Made by a program: the position numbers and the translations under genes. From Clostridium sp. K13 (GTDB lineage: Bacteria > Bacillota > Clostridia > Clostridiales > Clostridiaceae): a stretch of DNA of 64,000 nt. Under the pieces are notes generated by a model, which worked only from the letters and a program-made list of their open reading frames with translations, searched no databases and was not told the origin of the DNA. Of this stretch, positions 27,597 through 37,117 are shown piece by piece. The stretch lies in assembly GCF_019734195.1 (NCBI RefSeq), contig NZ_JAASHM010000007.1:60119-124118 (forward strand). Direction: 5' to 3'. Every line of letters starts with the position of its first letter. Positions within the stretch are counted from its first letter, which is position 1.

Positions 27597-29468
27597 TTAC
27601 AGATAATTTATTTCAGTTGTAAAAGGAGATATCGGTAACCCTTCTCTATTATATAAATTTATATCATGAGGTGAGTTTTTCCATGCGTATCTTACATTAA
27701 CTGGATTACTAACTTTATTACTCCAAACTTCTATTAAATTTCCTTTTATTTGGGCATTAGCCTTATAAAAACGTCCATATTCATCACTAATTTCGAAATT
27801 ATTTAAATTACCTTTTATACTTATTAATCCACTTTCACTATTAGAAAAATGAATAACTATCTTATTTCCTTCTATATTCATTTTTTTATACATAGGTGTT
27901 ACTGAAATATTTTTTTCATTATATACTTTATCTTGAGCTAATAAAGCTAATCTTCTTCCAACTTCTTTCTTATTAAGTGGGTGAAGATCATTATATTCAC
28001 CAATATCAACTGAAACTGCCATTCCAGTATTTTTTATTCTTAATCCCCTTCTTTGTGCTTCTCTTAACTTCGCCCAATTATCTAATAATGGACTATCTTC
28101 TGGTGCTAAATAGTTTGCAAGCTGTACATATAAAAATGGTAAATATTCATTATTCCAATTTTCTCTCCATCTATTTATTAACGTTTCAAATAACTCTTCA
28201 TAATCATTAGGGTAACCTGTATTAGATTCACCTTGATACCACAACACACCTGCTATAGCATACTTCCTTAATGGATGAATTATTGAATTATAAAAGCCTA
28301 TAGGTTTAAATTGAAAGAAAGTTCTATCATAATTAAAATCCATTCTATGTCCTATTTTATATTTCCATCCCCCTGATAAATCTATCTCTTCATTTTCAAA
28401 TGCCAATTTATACTGCTTATCTTTTATAAATCCGCCTATTCCTGTATTACTCATAACACGTATTGTTATTATATTTCTTCCCACTTTAAGTATCTCATTA
28501 TCTACTTTGTAAATTCTAGGAGGATACCTATACTCTGTTTTCCCAACCAAAACACCATTTACATATACTTCATCACTATCTATGATACTCCCTAAATAAA
28601 GTTTAGCATTATAACTAGCTGCTTCATCTGATAAAAATATCTCTTTTCTAAACCAAACAGATCCATTAACTTTATCTAAACATGTATCCTTCCACATTCC
28701 TGGTATAACAAATTCACCCCAATCACTATCATCAAACTCTTCTAAGTTCCACAAATTTATTAAACCTTCATCATTTAAATTTAACTCTTCATACCAATTA
28801 TTAATTCTATTATCATCTTGTTCTTGAACTCTAGATACATACTCAGAATCCTTACATTTTCTAATTATTTCTTCAAATCTATTAAACTTCTTCAAATCCG
28901 CTTCATTTATCCATGATTCAATAGGAGTTCCTCCAACCGCTGTAGCAATTATTCCTATTGGAACTTTATATTTCTCATATATTTCTTTTGCAAAAAAATA
29001 ACCAACAGCAGTAAACTCAAGCGAATTATCTTGATTTAAAACTTTCCAGCTCCCCTCATCCAAATCATCTTTTGGACCATTAAAAACATAGTTTTTACTT
29101 GCACAAAATTGTCGTATATTACTATTATTGTAATTTAAAATTTCATCTTCATATAATTCCATAACTCTTTCTATTGGTAACTCCATATTAGATTGTCCAC
29201 TACATAGCCATACATCCCCAATTAAAATATCTTTAATTGTTATCTCTTCCGCTCCTTTTATAACCATTTCATATGGACCACCAGCTTCTAGCTTATTTAA
29301 TAAAATGCTCCATTTTCCTTTATCATTAGAAACTGTTTCATATTTTTCACCTAAAAACCAAACTTCTATTTTAGAATTTTCTACTGTAGTTCCAAATATT
29401 TTTGTTTTATCTCCTCGTTGAAGAACCATTCCGTCACTAAATATACTAGATAACTTATTCTTTTCCAT
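27597..29468 (-). CDS. SASA-family carbohydrate acetylesterase
   Basis: The protein of about 623 residues belongs to the sialate O-acetylesterase-like SGNH hydrolase group. The nucleophile Ser is in CSGQSNMELP (near 91) and the late block is VSVDIGEYNDLHPLNKKEVGRRLA, with the catalytic Asp-x-x-His. A jelly-roll sandwich resembling that of beta-galactosidases (about residues 240-350) is inserted between the halves, as in the family. Within a xylan locus the likely substrate is acetyl groups on xylo-oligosaccharides, not sialic acid; this is inferred from context. It lacks a signal peptide. The ATG at 29466-29468 is well spaced from AGAGGTG; the ATG two codons earlier is also possible. Confidence 0.82.
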   Translation of the reverse strand: MEKNKLSSIFSDGMVLQRGDKTKIFGTTVENSKIEVWFLGEKYETVSNDKGKWSILLNKLEAGGPYEMVIKGAEEITIKDILIGDVWLCSGQSNMELPIERVMELYEDEILNYNNSNIRQFCASKNYVFNGPKDDLDEGSWKVLNQDNSLEFTAVGYFFAKEIYEKYKVPIGIIATAVGGTPIESWINEADLKKFNRFEEIIRKCKDSEYVSRVQEQDDNRINNWYEELNLNDEGLINLWNLEEFDDSDWGEFVIPGMWKDTCLDKVNGSVWFRKEIFLSDEAASYNAKLYLGSIIDSDEVYVNGVLVGKTEYRYPPRIYKVDNEILKVGRNIITIRVMSNTGIGGFIKDKQYKLAFENEEIDLSGGWKYKIGHRMDFNYDRTFFQFKPIGFYNSIIHPLRKYAIAGVLWYQGESNTGYPNDYEELFETLINRWRENWNNEYLPFLYVQLANYLAPEDSPLLDNWAKLREAQRRGLRIKNTGMAVSVDIGEYNDLHPLNKKEVGRRLALLAQDKVYNEKNISVTPMYKKMNIEGNKIVIHFSNSESGLISIKGNLNNFEISDEYGRFYKANAQIKGNLIEVWSNKVSNPVNVRYAWKNSPHDINLYNREGLPISPFTTEINYL

Positions 29469-29654
29469 ACTCATAACACCTCTATTATTCCCGTCCAAAT
29501 CAATCTATATTAAAGTTTAGTAACCTTTCATATACTACTAATCACCTAATATCTTACATCTTTAAATTTTAATTTTATACCTACTTTTTATATATTTTCC
29601 TTTGATTATTTTACATTTATTATTTATACATGTTTAAGTTTAATCAATATAAAA

Positions 29655-29691
29655 AACAGTAGATTAATTATACATAAATCAATCTACTGTT
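29655..29691 (-). terminator. Terminator after sbcC
   Basis: Eleven-base perfect arms (AACAGTAGATT) are followed on the minus strand by TTTTTTAT. Confidence 0.75.
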
Positions 29692-29725
29692 ACTTTTCTT
29701 CTAACATTTTATTTATACTATTTTA

Positions 29726-32700
29726 TTAACTTCTTTCAATCTTAACCTTACTTCCACCAAGTCCTGCTTCTGCTGGAGTAATTAAAAGCTTAACAGGAAC
29801 TCTATTCTTAATAGATTCAACATGACTTATTATTCCTACCTTTAATTTATCATTATGAATTCTTTCAAGCGAGCTCATAACAACCTCTAAAAGATTATCA
29901 TCTAAAGTACCAAACCCTTCATCTAAGAAGAATAATTCAAGTGGAGCAGTTCCCTTAAGTTGAATTTCTGCTGATAATGCAAGTGCTAAAGCAAGTGATG
30001 CTAAGAAGGTTTCTCCCCCTGAAAGTGTAGAAGCATCTCTTTCAGCTCCACCATTTTTATAATCTCTAATTATAAATCTTCCATCCTCATCTACTTCTAA
30101 CCCATAGTTTCCATTAGTTATTTCCTTTAACTTTTTACTAGCTTCTAGCGAAACATATTTAAGTCTAGTAGCTGCAACAAACTCAACAAACTTCTTCCCC
30201 TTAAATAATTTATCTAAATCATTTAATAATGCAAGCTTATGATCTAATTTTTCTTTTTGCTTTAATAAATCCTTAAGTTCTAGAATCTTTTCTTTTATTA
30301 TTTTAAGCTCTTCTTCAACCTTAATTTTTATTTCATTTAATTCTTTAACCTTAAGTTCTTTTTCTTCTTTTTCCTTTTGTATAAGAATCCACTCTTCTTC
30401 AAGTAACTTTCTATCTCCAATCTTTTTAGTTATACTTTCTATTGCACCTTTAAGTTGCGATAGATTCTCCTTATACTTATCAATTTCACTCTTTAATTCT
30501 TTTATTTTCTCTTTATCTAATAAATTTATTTTTACTTCATCAATATTTAAAAATTCTTCTTCTTTTAATATTATCTCTAACTTTTCTTTCTCTTCTTCTT
30601 TTCTATTGTAAAGCTCTTTTATTTTTGAAGTAATACTAATTAATTTAGAATTACATTCTTCATAAATTTTATTAGCCTCTTCTTTTTGTTTTTCAGCTAT
30701 AACATAATTATCTTCAATTTCTTTTATTTCCTTTTGTATATTTATTAAACTTTCTTCAATATTATTTATATCATCAACTTTACTTTTTAATTTATTTAAG
30801 TTTTCTTCTCTAACTTTATTTTTCTCTTTTAATACAGTGCTAATTTTTGCTAATTCTTCATTAGTTTCAGCTAAATTCTTAGTAGCATTTTCTTTGTCTG
30901 CATTTAACACTTCTATTCTATCTCTGTATTTTTTAATTGTTTTTTCTATTTCTTCTCTTTCTTTTTCAACCTTATTTATTTCTTCATTTTTAGAAATAAA
31001 ATCTTGAACACTAGTTTTTTCCTTAAGAATATTCAAACTATCTTCAGCTTCTTTTAACTTATTATATTGATTTTTTCTTTCATCCTCTAAAGTTTTCACT
31101 TGATTTTCATAACTACCTATTTTAGTTTCTAACTCTGTAAACTTAAGCTTTGAATTATTACATTCATCTTTTAAAACCTTTATTATCTTTTCTAACTCTT
31201 CTTTTTTTGTATTATATTCATTAATTTTCACTCTTAAATCATTAATTTTAAGCTGTATACTTTTTACTATCTCTTCATTAAAATCTTCACCTAAAGCTTT
31301 AATTACTTCTTTTTCTTCATCTAATTTATTTTTTGAAATCTCAAGCTTAGCTTCCATATCTTTTATATTATTAGATAAAGTATCTAATATTTTTTCTTTT
31401 AATTCTATACTTTCTTCAAGGCTAGTAATATCCTTTATTTCTACATGCTTTATATTTTCCTTATGATGTTCAGTAGATCCACAAACTGGACAAACATCTC
31501 CATACATTAATTCTTCTCTTAATTTATGAGCTAAATTTTCTCTTTCTATTTCAAGTACATCTACTTTTATCCTTTTAATTTCATTATCTAATTTATTAAA
31601 CTCTTCTTTTTTAGGCTTTAATTCAATACTTAATTCTTCTATTAGCTTTATATTTTTCTTAATTTCTTCATTAGATCTATTATATATATCTAACTGTCCC
31701 TTTAATTCTGAATATTTTTCTTGCATATCAAATAAATCATTTTGATTTCCTGGGCAATTTTTAATTAAACTCTCTAAATTATTTTCATTTTCTTTTAACA
31801 AATAATTTTTTTTATCAAATTCAACTTTTAATATATTTTTTTCTTCTAATGATTTCTTTACTAATTCATTTATAGTATTTATTTTTGTTTCAATATCTTT
31901 TAGTAGCTTTAAATAATTGTTATAATCTCTAGTAAGTACTAATCCATCTTGAACATACTTTTTAAATTCACTATCTATATTTAAAGTATCTCTATATTCC
32001 TCTTTTTCTTTTAATAAATCATTTCCCCTTTTTAATCTCTCTTCAGAATCAACTAATTTCTCTTCATTTTCTTTTTTCTTTTTATTTAATTCATTTACAT
32101 TATTATTAATTTCTTTTATTTCATTTTCTAAAAGATCTAAAGACTTTTTATCATTAATCGCATCTTTTATTTTCTCTTCTTGAACTTTATATTGTGATAA
32201 TTTACTATCCCTTATTAATCTAGCATTATTCCATTGTTCTTCTATAATCTTCTTATTACTATTAAGTTCTTCACATTTAATTTTTAATTCTCTTAATTCT
32301 CTTTCTGTAAAGTTAATATTATTTAATGTATTTTCATAAGTACTTATATAAGGTTTAACTTTATTAGCTGCTTCTCCAAGTTTAACCTTTTCTTTAAAAG
32401 ACTCTATTTCTATAGCCCTTTCCTTTAAAGCATTTTCCTTCTCTTTATAACCCCTAACTTCAAGCTGCATATCCCAAAGCTCTTGATTTTCTTTAAAGCT
32501 TTTATCTATATCCTTAAGTTCTTTAGCTACTTTATTTAAATTATCTATACTTAACTTTAACTCTTCTTCTTTTTCAGCTTTCTTTTCTTCACTTATATCT
32601 TCATAACCCATAAGTTGGCCTAATAAAACACTATTTTCAGTTTTCTCATGATTAATTTCTCTAGATAGTTTCCTTGATAAATTATCACCATATTGTTCTA

Positions 32701-33217
32701 AATTAAAAAGCCTCTCTAGCATTTCTCTTCGCGGCTTTCCCTCTAACTTTAGAAACTCTGAAAACTTTCCTTGTGGTAATACAACAGTTCTTGTAAAATC
32801 CTCTAAGCTTAATCCTATTACCTCTTTACACTTATCAGTAACTGCTTTAACCTTATCTGCTAAAACTTCTTCACCATTAGTTATATCAACTATTTTACAC
32901 TTTCCCGATATTGGATTTCCTGATTTTTTATCTCTTTTAAATTCCCTTGTAACAAGATATCTTTTTATTTCTGCTCCTGATATTTGAAACTCAAAGCTAA
33001 CATTTAACCTATCACAATTAGTATTTATATAATTTGAACTTTTTCTTGAAACATCTCCATATAGTGCTAATGTTATACCATCTAATATTGTAGACTTACC
33101 ACTTCCTGTTGGGCCAAATATACCAAATAGCCCACGGTCAGTTAGCTTTTCAAAATCTATAGTTTGCTCTTCTATAAAGCTATTTAATCCCTTTATCTTA
33201 AGCTTAATTGGTCTCAT
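29726..33217 (-). CDS. sbcC: Exonuclease subunit SbcC (Rad50-like SMC ATPase)
   Basis: The protein of about 1,163 residues has an N-terminal Walker A GPTGSGKSTILDG, long coiled-coil arms, a central zinc hook CPVCGSTEH (near residue 575), and a C-terminal ABC signature TLSGGETFLASLALALALS with Walker B LELFFLDEGFGTLD. With SbcD it forms the nuclease that cleaves DNA hairpins and blocked ends. The ATG at 33215-33217 follows GAGGTGG and overlaps the 3' end of sbcD by 14 bases. Its coiled coil is rich in Lys/Glu/Asn, as expected for AT-rich DNA. Confidence 0.97.
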   Translation of the reverse strand: MRPIKLKIKGLNSFIEEQTIDFEKLTDRGLFGIFGPTGSGKSTILDGITLALYGDVSRKSSNYINTNCDRLNVSFEFQISGAEIKRYLVTREFKRDKKSGNPISGKCKIVDITNGEEVLADKVKAVTDKCKEVIGLSLEDFTRTVVLPQGKFSEFLKLEGKPRREMLERLFNLEQYGDNLSRKLSREINHEKTENSVLLGQLMGYEDISEEKKAEKEEELKLSIDNLNKVAKELKDIDKSFKENQELWDMQLEVRGYKEKENALKERAIEIESFKEKVKLGEAANKVKPYISTYENTLNNINFTERELRELKIKCEELNSNKKIIEEQWNNARLIRDSKLSQYKVQEEKIKDAINDKKSLDLLENEIKEINNNVNELNKKKKENEEKLVDSEERLKRGNDLLKEKEEYRDTLNIDSEFKKYVQDGLVLTRDYNNYLKLLKDIETKINTINELVKKSLEEKNILKVEFDKKNYLLKENENNLESLIKNCPGNQNDLFDMQEKYSELKGQLDIYNRSNEEIKKNIKLIEELSIELKPKKEEFNKLDNEIKRIKVDVLEIERENLAHKLREELMYGDVCPVCGSTEHHKENIKHVEIKDITSLEESIELKEKILDTLSNNIKDMEAKLEISKNKLDEEKEVIKALGEDFNEEIVKSIQLKINDLRVKINEYNTKKEELEKIIKVLKDECNNSKLKFTELETKIGSYENQVKTLEDERKNQYNKLKEAEDSLNILKEKTSVQDFISKNEEINKVEKEREEIEKTIKKYRDRIEVLNADKENATKNLAETNEELAKISTVLKEKNKVREENLNKLKSKVDDINNIEESLINIQKEIKEIEDNYVIAEKQKEEANKIYEECNSKLISITSKIKELYNRKEEEKEKLEIILKEEEFLNIDEVKINLLDKEKIKELKSEIDKYKENLSQLKGAIESITKKIGDRKLLEEEWILIQKEKEEKELKVKELNEIKIKVEEELKIIKEKILELKDLLKQKEKLDHKLALLNDLDKLFKGKKFVEFVAATRLKYVSLEASKKLKEITNGNYGLEVDEDGRFIIRDYKNGGAERDASTLSGGETFLASLALALALSAEIQLKGTAPLELFFLDEGFGTLDDNLLEVVMSSLERIHNDKLKVGIISHVESIKNRVPVKLLITPAEAGLGGSKVKIERS

Positions 33218-34427
33218 CTTCATCCACCTCTTCATTTACTAATTTTAATAATAAGCTTACAACTTCATCATCAGCTTCTACATTTCTTTCCTTCTTATAA
33301 AACTCTCTAAATATTTCTTCGAAGGATTTTTCCTGGATACTTATAGCATCTTCCTCATTATCTTTACTATTTTGAAGCCTTGGTGTTATTTCTAAAATAT
33401 CCTTTTTTATTTCCTTAATATTCTTTATTTCATCTTCTCTTATATATCTATCACATTTAATCTCTAAATAAATCCAACATTCTCTATCCTTATTTTCTTC
33501 ACATCTTTCTATAGCATCATCAACACTTTCACATTTCCAAACTTCAATTGGTTTATAAACTTTTAATTCTACTTCTTGTATTTTACATTCTTCTTTAGGC
33601 TTTACATCAACAATAAAACATTTTTTATTAATATTTATTTCTTTTTTATTATAATGAAGTGGTGATCCTGAATATCTTGCTTTTTTATTTGTACCTGGTA
33701 CAATCTGTGGTTTATGCACATGACCTAAAGCTATATATTGAGCTTCTTCTGGAAAACATGAACCATTAACTATATAGCTTCCACCAAGCTGAATACTTCT
33801 TTCTGATCCCCCTTCTTCACTTCCCATAGCAAATAAATGTGATACTGCTAAATTAATAGTATCTTCTCTATAATTTTTCTTAAGAGAATCAAATAGTGAT
33901 TTTATTCTTTCTCCATAAGTTTTTAGCCTATCTTCATCACTATCCATTTCCCCATAAAGAACTTCATTTAATCTTTTTTCACTTGGATATGGTACTGTTA
34001 ATATTATTGCCTTTTCATTATTAATTTCTATTTCAATAAACCCTTCACCTGAATTAATTACCTTATGTTGTCCATATTCACCACACTGTACAACAGTTTT
34101 AGGAGTACCAACCATTATTATTCCATGTTCCATTGCAAGTGGTCCCGCTGCAACTAATCTTTCTGGATTATCATGATTACCTGCTATAACTAATGTTAGT
34201 CTTTCTCCATTTTTAGATAGCTTTTTTAATGTATCATAAAACATTTTTTCAGCTCTTGCAGGTGGATTGCTTGAATCATAAACATCCCCTGCAATTACAA
34301 CTAAATCAATATTATTTTCTTCAACTATATTTATAAAATCATTTAAAAATAATTCCTGTTCATCCATTCTGCTAACACCTTCTAAATTTTTACCTAAGTG
34401 CCAGTCTCCAGTATGTAGTATTCTCAA
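33204..34427 (-). CDS. sbcD: Exonuclease subunit SbcD (Mre11-like nuclease)
   Basis: The 407-residue metallophosphoesterase has the five signature blocks: HTGDWHLGK, VVIAGDVYDSSNPPA, LVIAGNHDNPERL, AVSHLFA and ALGHVHKPQ. A C-terminal capping domain follows. Length matches SbcD. It is the manganese-dependent nuclease partner of the overlapping sbcC. Confidence 0.97.
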   Translation of the reverse strand: MRILHTGDWHLGKNLEGVSRMDEQELFLNDFINIVEENNIDLVVIAGDVYDSSNPPARAEKMFYDTLKKLSKNGERLTLVIAGNHDNPERLVAAGPLAMEHGIIMVGTPKTVVQCGEYGQHKVINSGEGFIEIEINNEKAIILTVPYPSEKRLNEVLYGEMDSDEDRLKTYGERIKSLFDSLKKNYREDTINLAVSHLFAMGSEEGGSERSIQLGGSYIVNGSCFPEEAQYIALGHVHKPQIVPGTNKKARYSGSPLHYNKKEININKKCFIVDVKPKEECKIQEVELKVYKPIEVWKCESVDDAIERCEENKDRECWIYLEIKCDRYIREDEIKNIKEIKKDILEITPRLQNSKDNEEDAISIQEKSFEEIFREFYKKERNVEADDEVVSLLLKLVNEEVDEDETN

Positions 34428-34532
34428 AATACAACCTCCTCTTAAACTTTACCTATTATTAATTATTCCTATTATTTAATTATACAATCAATCTTTACTA
34501 CTAATCAAACCTACCTAAAGCTCAAAAAATAA

Positions 34533-34582
34533 AAAGGTCTGTATGAGGTTGAACTAAAACTTTCAATCTCATACAGACCTTT
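34533..34582 (-). terminator. Terminator after the 63-residue protein gene
   Basis: Eighteen-base arms (34533-34550 and 34565-34582) pair with one mismatch, and TTTTTATTTT follows on the minus strand. Confidence 0.8.
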
Positions 34583-34593
34583 CTCACTCTAAG

Positions 34594-34785
34594 CTATTTT
34601 ACTTCTTTACACCAGCTTGAAGAAATTCTTGAATTATTTATATATCCTAAGTAACTATGTCCAACTTGTACCTCTAAACCATCATATCTATCAATTTGGT
34701 CATCACTTAGTTTTTCTACTCTCTCATCACTTGCTAAATAAACATCCTTACTAAAAATATAATTCTTTCCTTTGCAAAATATCAT
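34594..34785 (-). CDS. Small conserved-looking protein, 63 residues, unknown function
   Basis: The ORF runs from ATG (34783-34785), behind GAGGTG, to a stop just before a strong terminator. It forms a complete single-gene unit between sbcD and the thiamine operon. The product is soluble, has two cysteines (in MIFCKGK and SSWCKEV) and an acidic middle (ASDERVEKLSDDQIDRYDGLEVQVGHSY). No family is recognised. Confidence 0.65.
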   Translation of the reverse strand: MIFCKGKNYIFSKDVYLASDERVEKLSDDQIDRYDGLEVQVGHSYLGYINNSRISSSWCKEVK

Positions 34786-34921
34786 AGCTATCACCTCATG
34801 TAAATCATTGTCATGTCATATTATACACCTTTTTACTTATATAACCATCTAAGTTGTAATTTTCAATTTTTTGAATAATTTTATTCATAAATTTTACCAT
34901 TATTCAATTTACAGAAAATAA

Positions 34922-34961
34922 AAAATAATTGAAATTAAACTAATTTAACTTCAATTATTTT
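34922..34961 (-). terminator. Terminator of the thiamine operon
   Basis: Eighteen-base arms (34922-34939, 34944-34961) with one wobble position, followed by TTTTATTTTC on the minus strand, 16 bases past the thiW stop. Confidence 0.75.
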
Positions 34962-34977
34962 AATAAATTATAATATG

Positions 34978-35481
34978 TTATTTTACCAAAAACTCTCTAA
35001 TCACTTTTATTTTTAATAATATATAAGCCATTATACTTCCTAAAATAGCACTTATTGAAAATGGAACAATATACACAAATAGTGCAACTTCTTTTCCTAA
35101 TACAAATGCTGCTAATGGATAAGCAAGCATAGCTCCTATTATTCCAGTACCTATTACTTCCCCTATTACTGCAAATTCTATCTTTTTAAACTTTTTATAT
35201 AATATACCTGCAAAAAATACACCTACCATACTTCCTGGAAAAGCTAATATACTTCCAGTTGCTAATATATTTCTTATAAGCGCTGAAATAAATGCACATG
35301 CAACACCATAAATTGGTCCTAAAGATACTCCAGCTATAACATTAACAAAATGTTGTATTGGTGATGCTTTTGCTCCTAATATTGGTATAGAAAATGTACC
35401 TAAAACTGTAGCTATAGCAATTAATATTCCACTTAACACTATCTTTTTGGTAGTATTTTCCCTTGCTTTTGTTATTTGCAT
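34978..35481 (-). CDS. thiW: ThiW, ECF-type S component for a thiamine precursor
   Basis: The 167-residue protein has five to six membrane helices. Its FSIPILGAKASPIQHFVNVIAGVSLGPIYGVACAF segment is typical of ThiW, the substrate-binding subunit of an energy-coupling-factor importer predicted to take up hydroxyethylthiazole. The ECF ATPases and EcfT are not in the window. It is the last gene of a riboswitch-controlled salvage operon that also has thiM, which fits thiazole uptake. Confidence 0.88.
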   Translation of the reverse strand: MQITKARENTTKKIVLSGILIAIATVLGTFSIPILGAKASPIQHFVNVIAGVSLGPIYGVACAFISALIRNILATGSILAFPGSMVGVFFAGILYKKFKKIEFAVIGEVIGTGIIGAMLAYPLAAFVLGKEVALFVYIVPFSISAILGSIMAYILLKIKVIREFLVK

Positions 35482-35493
35482 ATTTTAATCCCC

Positions 35494-36114
35494 TTAAAAA
35501 TTATTTATCTTTTCAATCCATTTTTCACACTCTAATTTTATATCTACTGCTCCTAATATAGCAGATACAACGGCAAAGCCATCAATGTTACATTCCTTTA
35601 ACTTTTCAATATTATTTAATGATAATCCCCCTATTGTAACTATGGGAAGCTTAACTTCTTTTTTTATAGCTTTTAATTGATCTATAGTTACAGACTTTGC
35701 ATCTAACTTTGTAGTAGTTGTAAACATAGCTCCAACCCCAAGATAATCTGCTCCATTTTCCTTTGCAACCATAGCTTCCTTTATAGTCCTTGCAGAGACT
35801 CCTACTATTTTATCTTTTCCTATAAGCTTTCTAACTTCATTTGCAGGTATATCACTTTGTCCAACATGAACTCCATCAGCATCACAAAGCATTGCAATAT
35901 CAACTCTATCATTTATTATAAATTTAACATTGTACTTTTTAGTCAGCTCTCTAAGCTTAATTGCTTTTTCTAAAAATTCTTTTCCACTAGCTTCCTTTTC
36001 TCTTAATTGAAGCATAGTAACTCCACCCTTTAAGGCTTCTTCTATACATTCATAGAAATTTCTATCTTTTAAAATATCTGAATCAGTTACTAAATATAAT
36101 TTTAAACTATCCAT
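35494..36114 (-). CDS. thiE: Thiamine-phosphate synthase
   Basis: The 206-residue TIM-barrel enzyme has MLQLREKEASGKEFLE, IINDRVDIA, DGVHVGQSDIPANEVRKL, GVSARTIKEA, DYLGVGAMFTTTTK and IVTIGGLS, all ThiE hallmarks. It joins HMP pyrophosphate (from ThiD) with hydroxyethylthiazole phosphate (from ThiM). Length is normal for a monofunctional ThiE. Confidence 0.96.
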   Translation of the reverse strand: MDSLKLYLVTDSDILKDRNFYECIEEALKGGVTMLQLREKEASGKEFLEKAIKLRELTKKYNVKFIINDRVDIAMLCDADGVHVGQSDIPANEVRKLIGKDKIVGVSARTIKEAMVAKENGADYLGVGAMFTTTTKLDAKSVTIDQLKAIKKEVKLPIVTIGGLSLNNIEKLKECNIDGFAVVSAILGAVDIKLECEKWIEKINNF

Positions 36115-36125
36115 TATTCTCCTCC

Positions 36126-36442
36126 TTAAGCTGAATTATTGTTAGATAAAGCTATCTTTCTAAATCTGTTTATGGGTAATAAACTCATTAATATTGTACT
36201 TAAAATCCCTTCTACTCCACCACTACTGTAATTATATATAAAAGAGTATAAATACACATTCATCCCTTGGGGTGCATATTGCCCAAAAAATACTACTCCT
36301 GATACAAATGAGGCAAAAACACATAACATAGTTGCAAATAAACATCCTAAAATTATTTTATATTTTTTATTATTGCCAAAAACACAGGCTAATCCTAATG
36401 CCATAGGTCCTAGTAAAAAATCTAATAAAAAAAAATAATCAT
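36126..36442 (-). pseudogene. thiT: thiT remnant (C-terminal half of the thiamine ECF S component) with a T9 frame break
   Basis: The open frame from 36404 encodes GMNVYLYSFIYNYS, which matches the thiamine-contacting Tyr/Asn helix of ThiT. Upstream in the same frame the DNA reads YFFLLDFLLGPMALGLA, equivalent to the conserved LLDY-type helix. The only start with a ribosome-binding site (AAGGGAGA, ATG 36440-36442) runs into a stop after M-I-I-F-F-Y because of a nine-T tract (36427-36435 on the plus strand as A9). Ten Ts would fuse M-I-I-F-F directly to LLDFLLGP. Even then the product is about 105 residues, missing roughly the first 85 of the usual 180-190 and their three helices. It is best read as a decayed gene. 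Confidence 0.7.
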
Positions 36443-36462
36443 TATATTATTCTCCCTTGATG

Positions 36463-37116
36463 CTATTTATTAGCCATATTCCAAAAATCCATTTCATAAA
36501 GACTTGATTTTATAAATATATCTATAAGCTGTTCCTCTTCTTCTTTACTTAAATCTTTACAAATATCGTCAATGTATATTTTCCAATCATCTACACATTT
36601 CTTAAAAGATTCTGTTGAATATTCTAATATCCAAGGAGCATAAAAATTATTATCTAAATTTTCTTTATAAGTGTCATAAAGATATTTTCCAATGTAATAA
36701 TAACTCCATGTACAAGGCATTGTAGCCATAGCAATCTCTTTACAATCTCCCTTTAAAGCAATACCCAACATAAAGCTTGTATAGCCTGCAGTTGTTAATT
36801 TACATTTTTGTTTTTCTGTTTCTTCTGGAGAAAGCCCAAAACCTTTTAAATAGTCAATGTGAACTGCTGTCTCATCATTTACAATCCCTGAAATAGCATT
36901 ATGATAAAATTTCATTTCCTTCATAGTTTTAGCCTTAACTATGCCCATAGCGAAGACTTTTCCATAATCCTTTAAATATAAATAATCCTGTATTAAATAA
37001 TTTTTAAATTTTTCTTTATCTAAATTCCCTTCACCTATTCCTTTAACAAAGGGATGCTTTAAATATTCATTCCATAATTCTTCAACTTCTTTAAATAAAA
37101 CTTCTGAAAATTTCAT
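36463..37116 (-). CDS. tenA: Aminopyrimidine aminohydrolase/thiaminase II
   Basis: The 217-residue all-helical TenA/PQQC-fold enzyme has HPFVKGIGEGNLDKEKFKNYLIQDYLYLKDYGK, the cysteine of TMPCTWSYYYIGK (nucleophile Cys) and a C-terminal DIFIKSSLYEMDFWNMA. TenA hydrolyses aminopyrimidine breakdown products of thiamine to regenerate HMP. It abuts thiM (one base apart), consistent with a salvage operon. Confidence 0.95.
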   Translation of the reverse strand: MKFSEVLFKEVEELWNEYLKHPFVKGIGEGNLDKEKFKNYLIQDYLYLKDYGKVFAMGIVKAKTMKEMKFYHNAISGIVNDETAVHIDYLKGFGLSPEETEKQKCKLTTAGYTSFMLGIALKGDCKEIAMATMPCTWSYYYIGKYLYDTYKENLDNNFYAPWILEYSTESFKKCVDDWKIYIDDICKDLSKEEEEQLIDIFIKSSLYEMDFWNMANK

Positions 37117-37117
37117 C

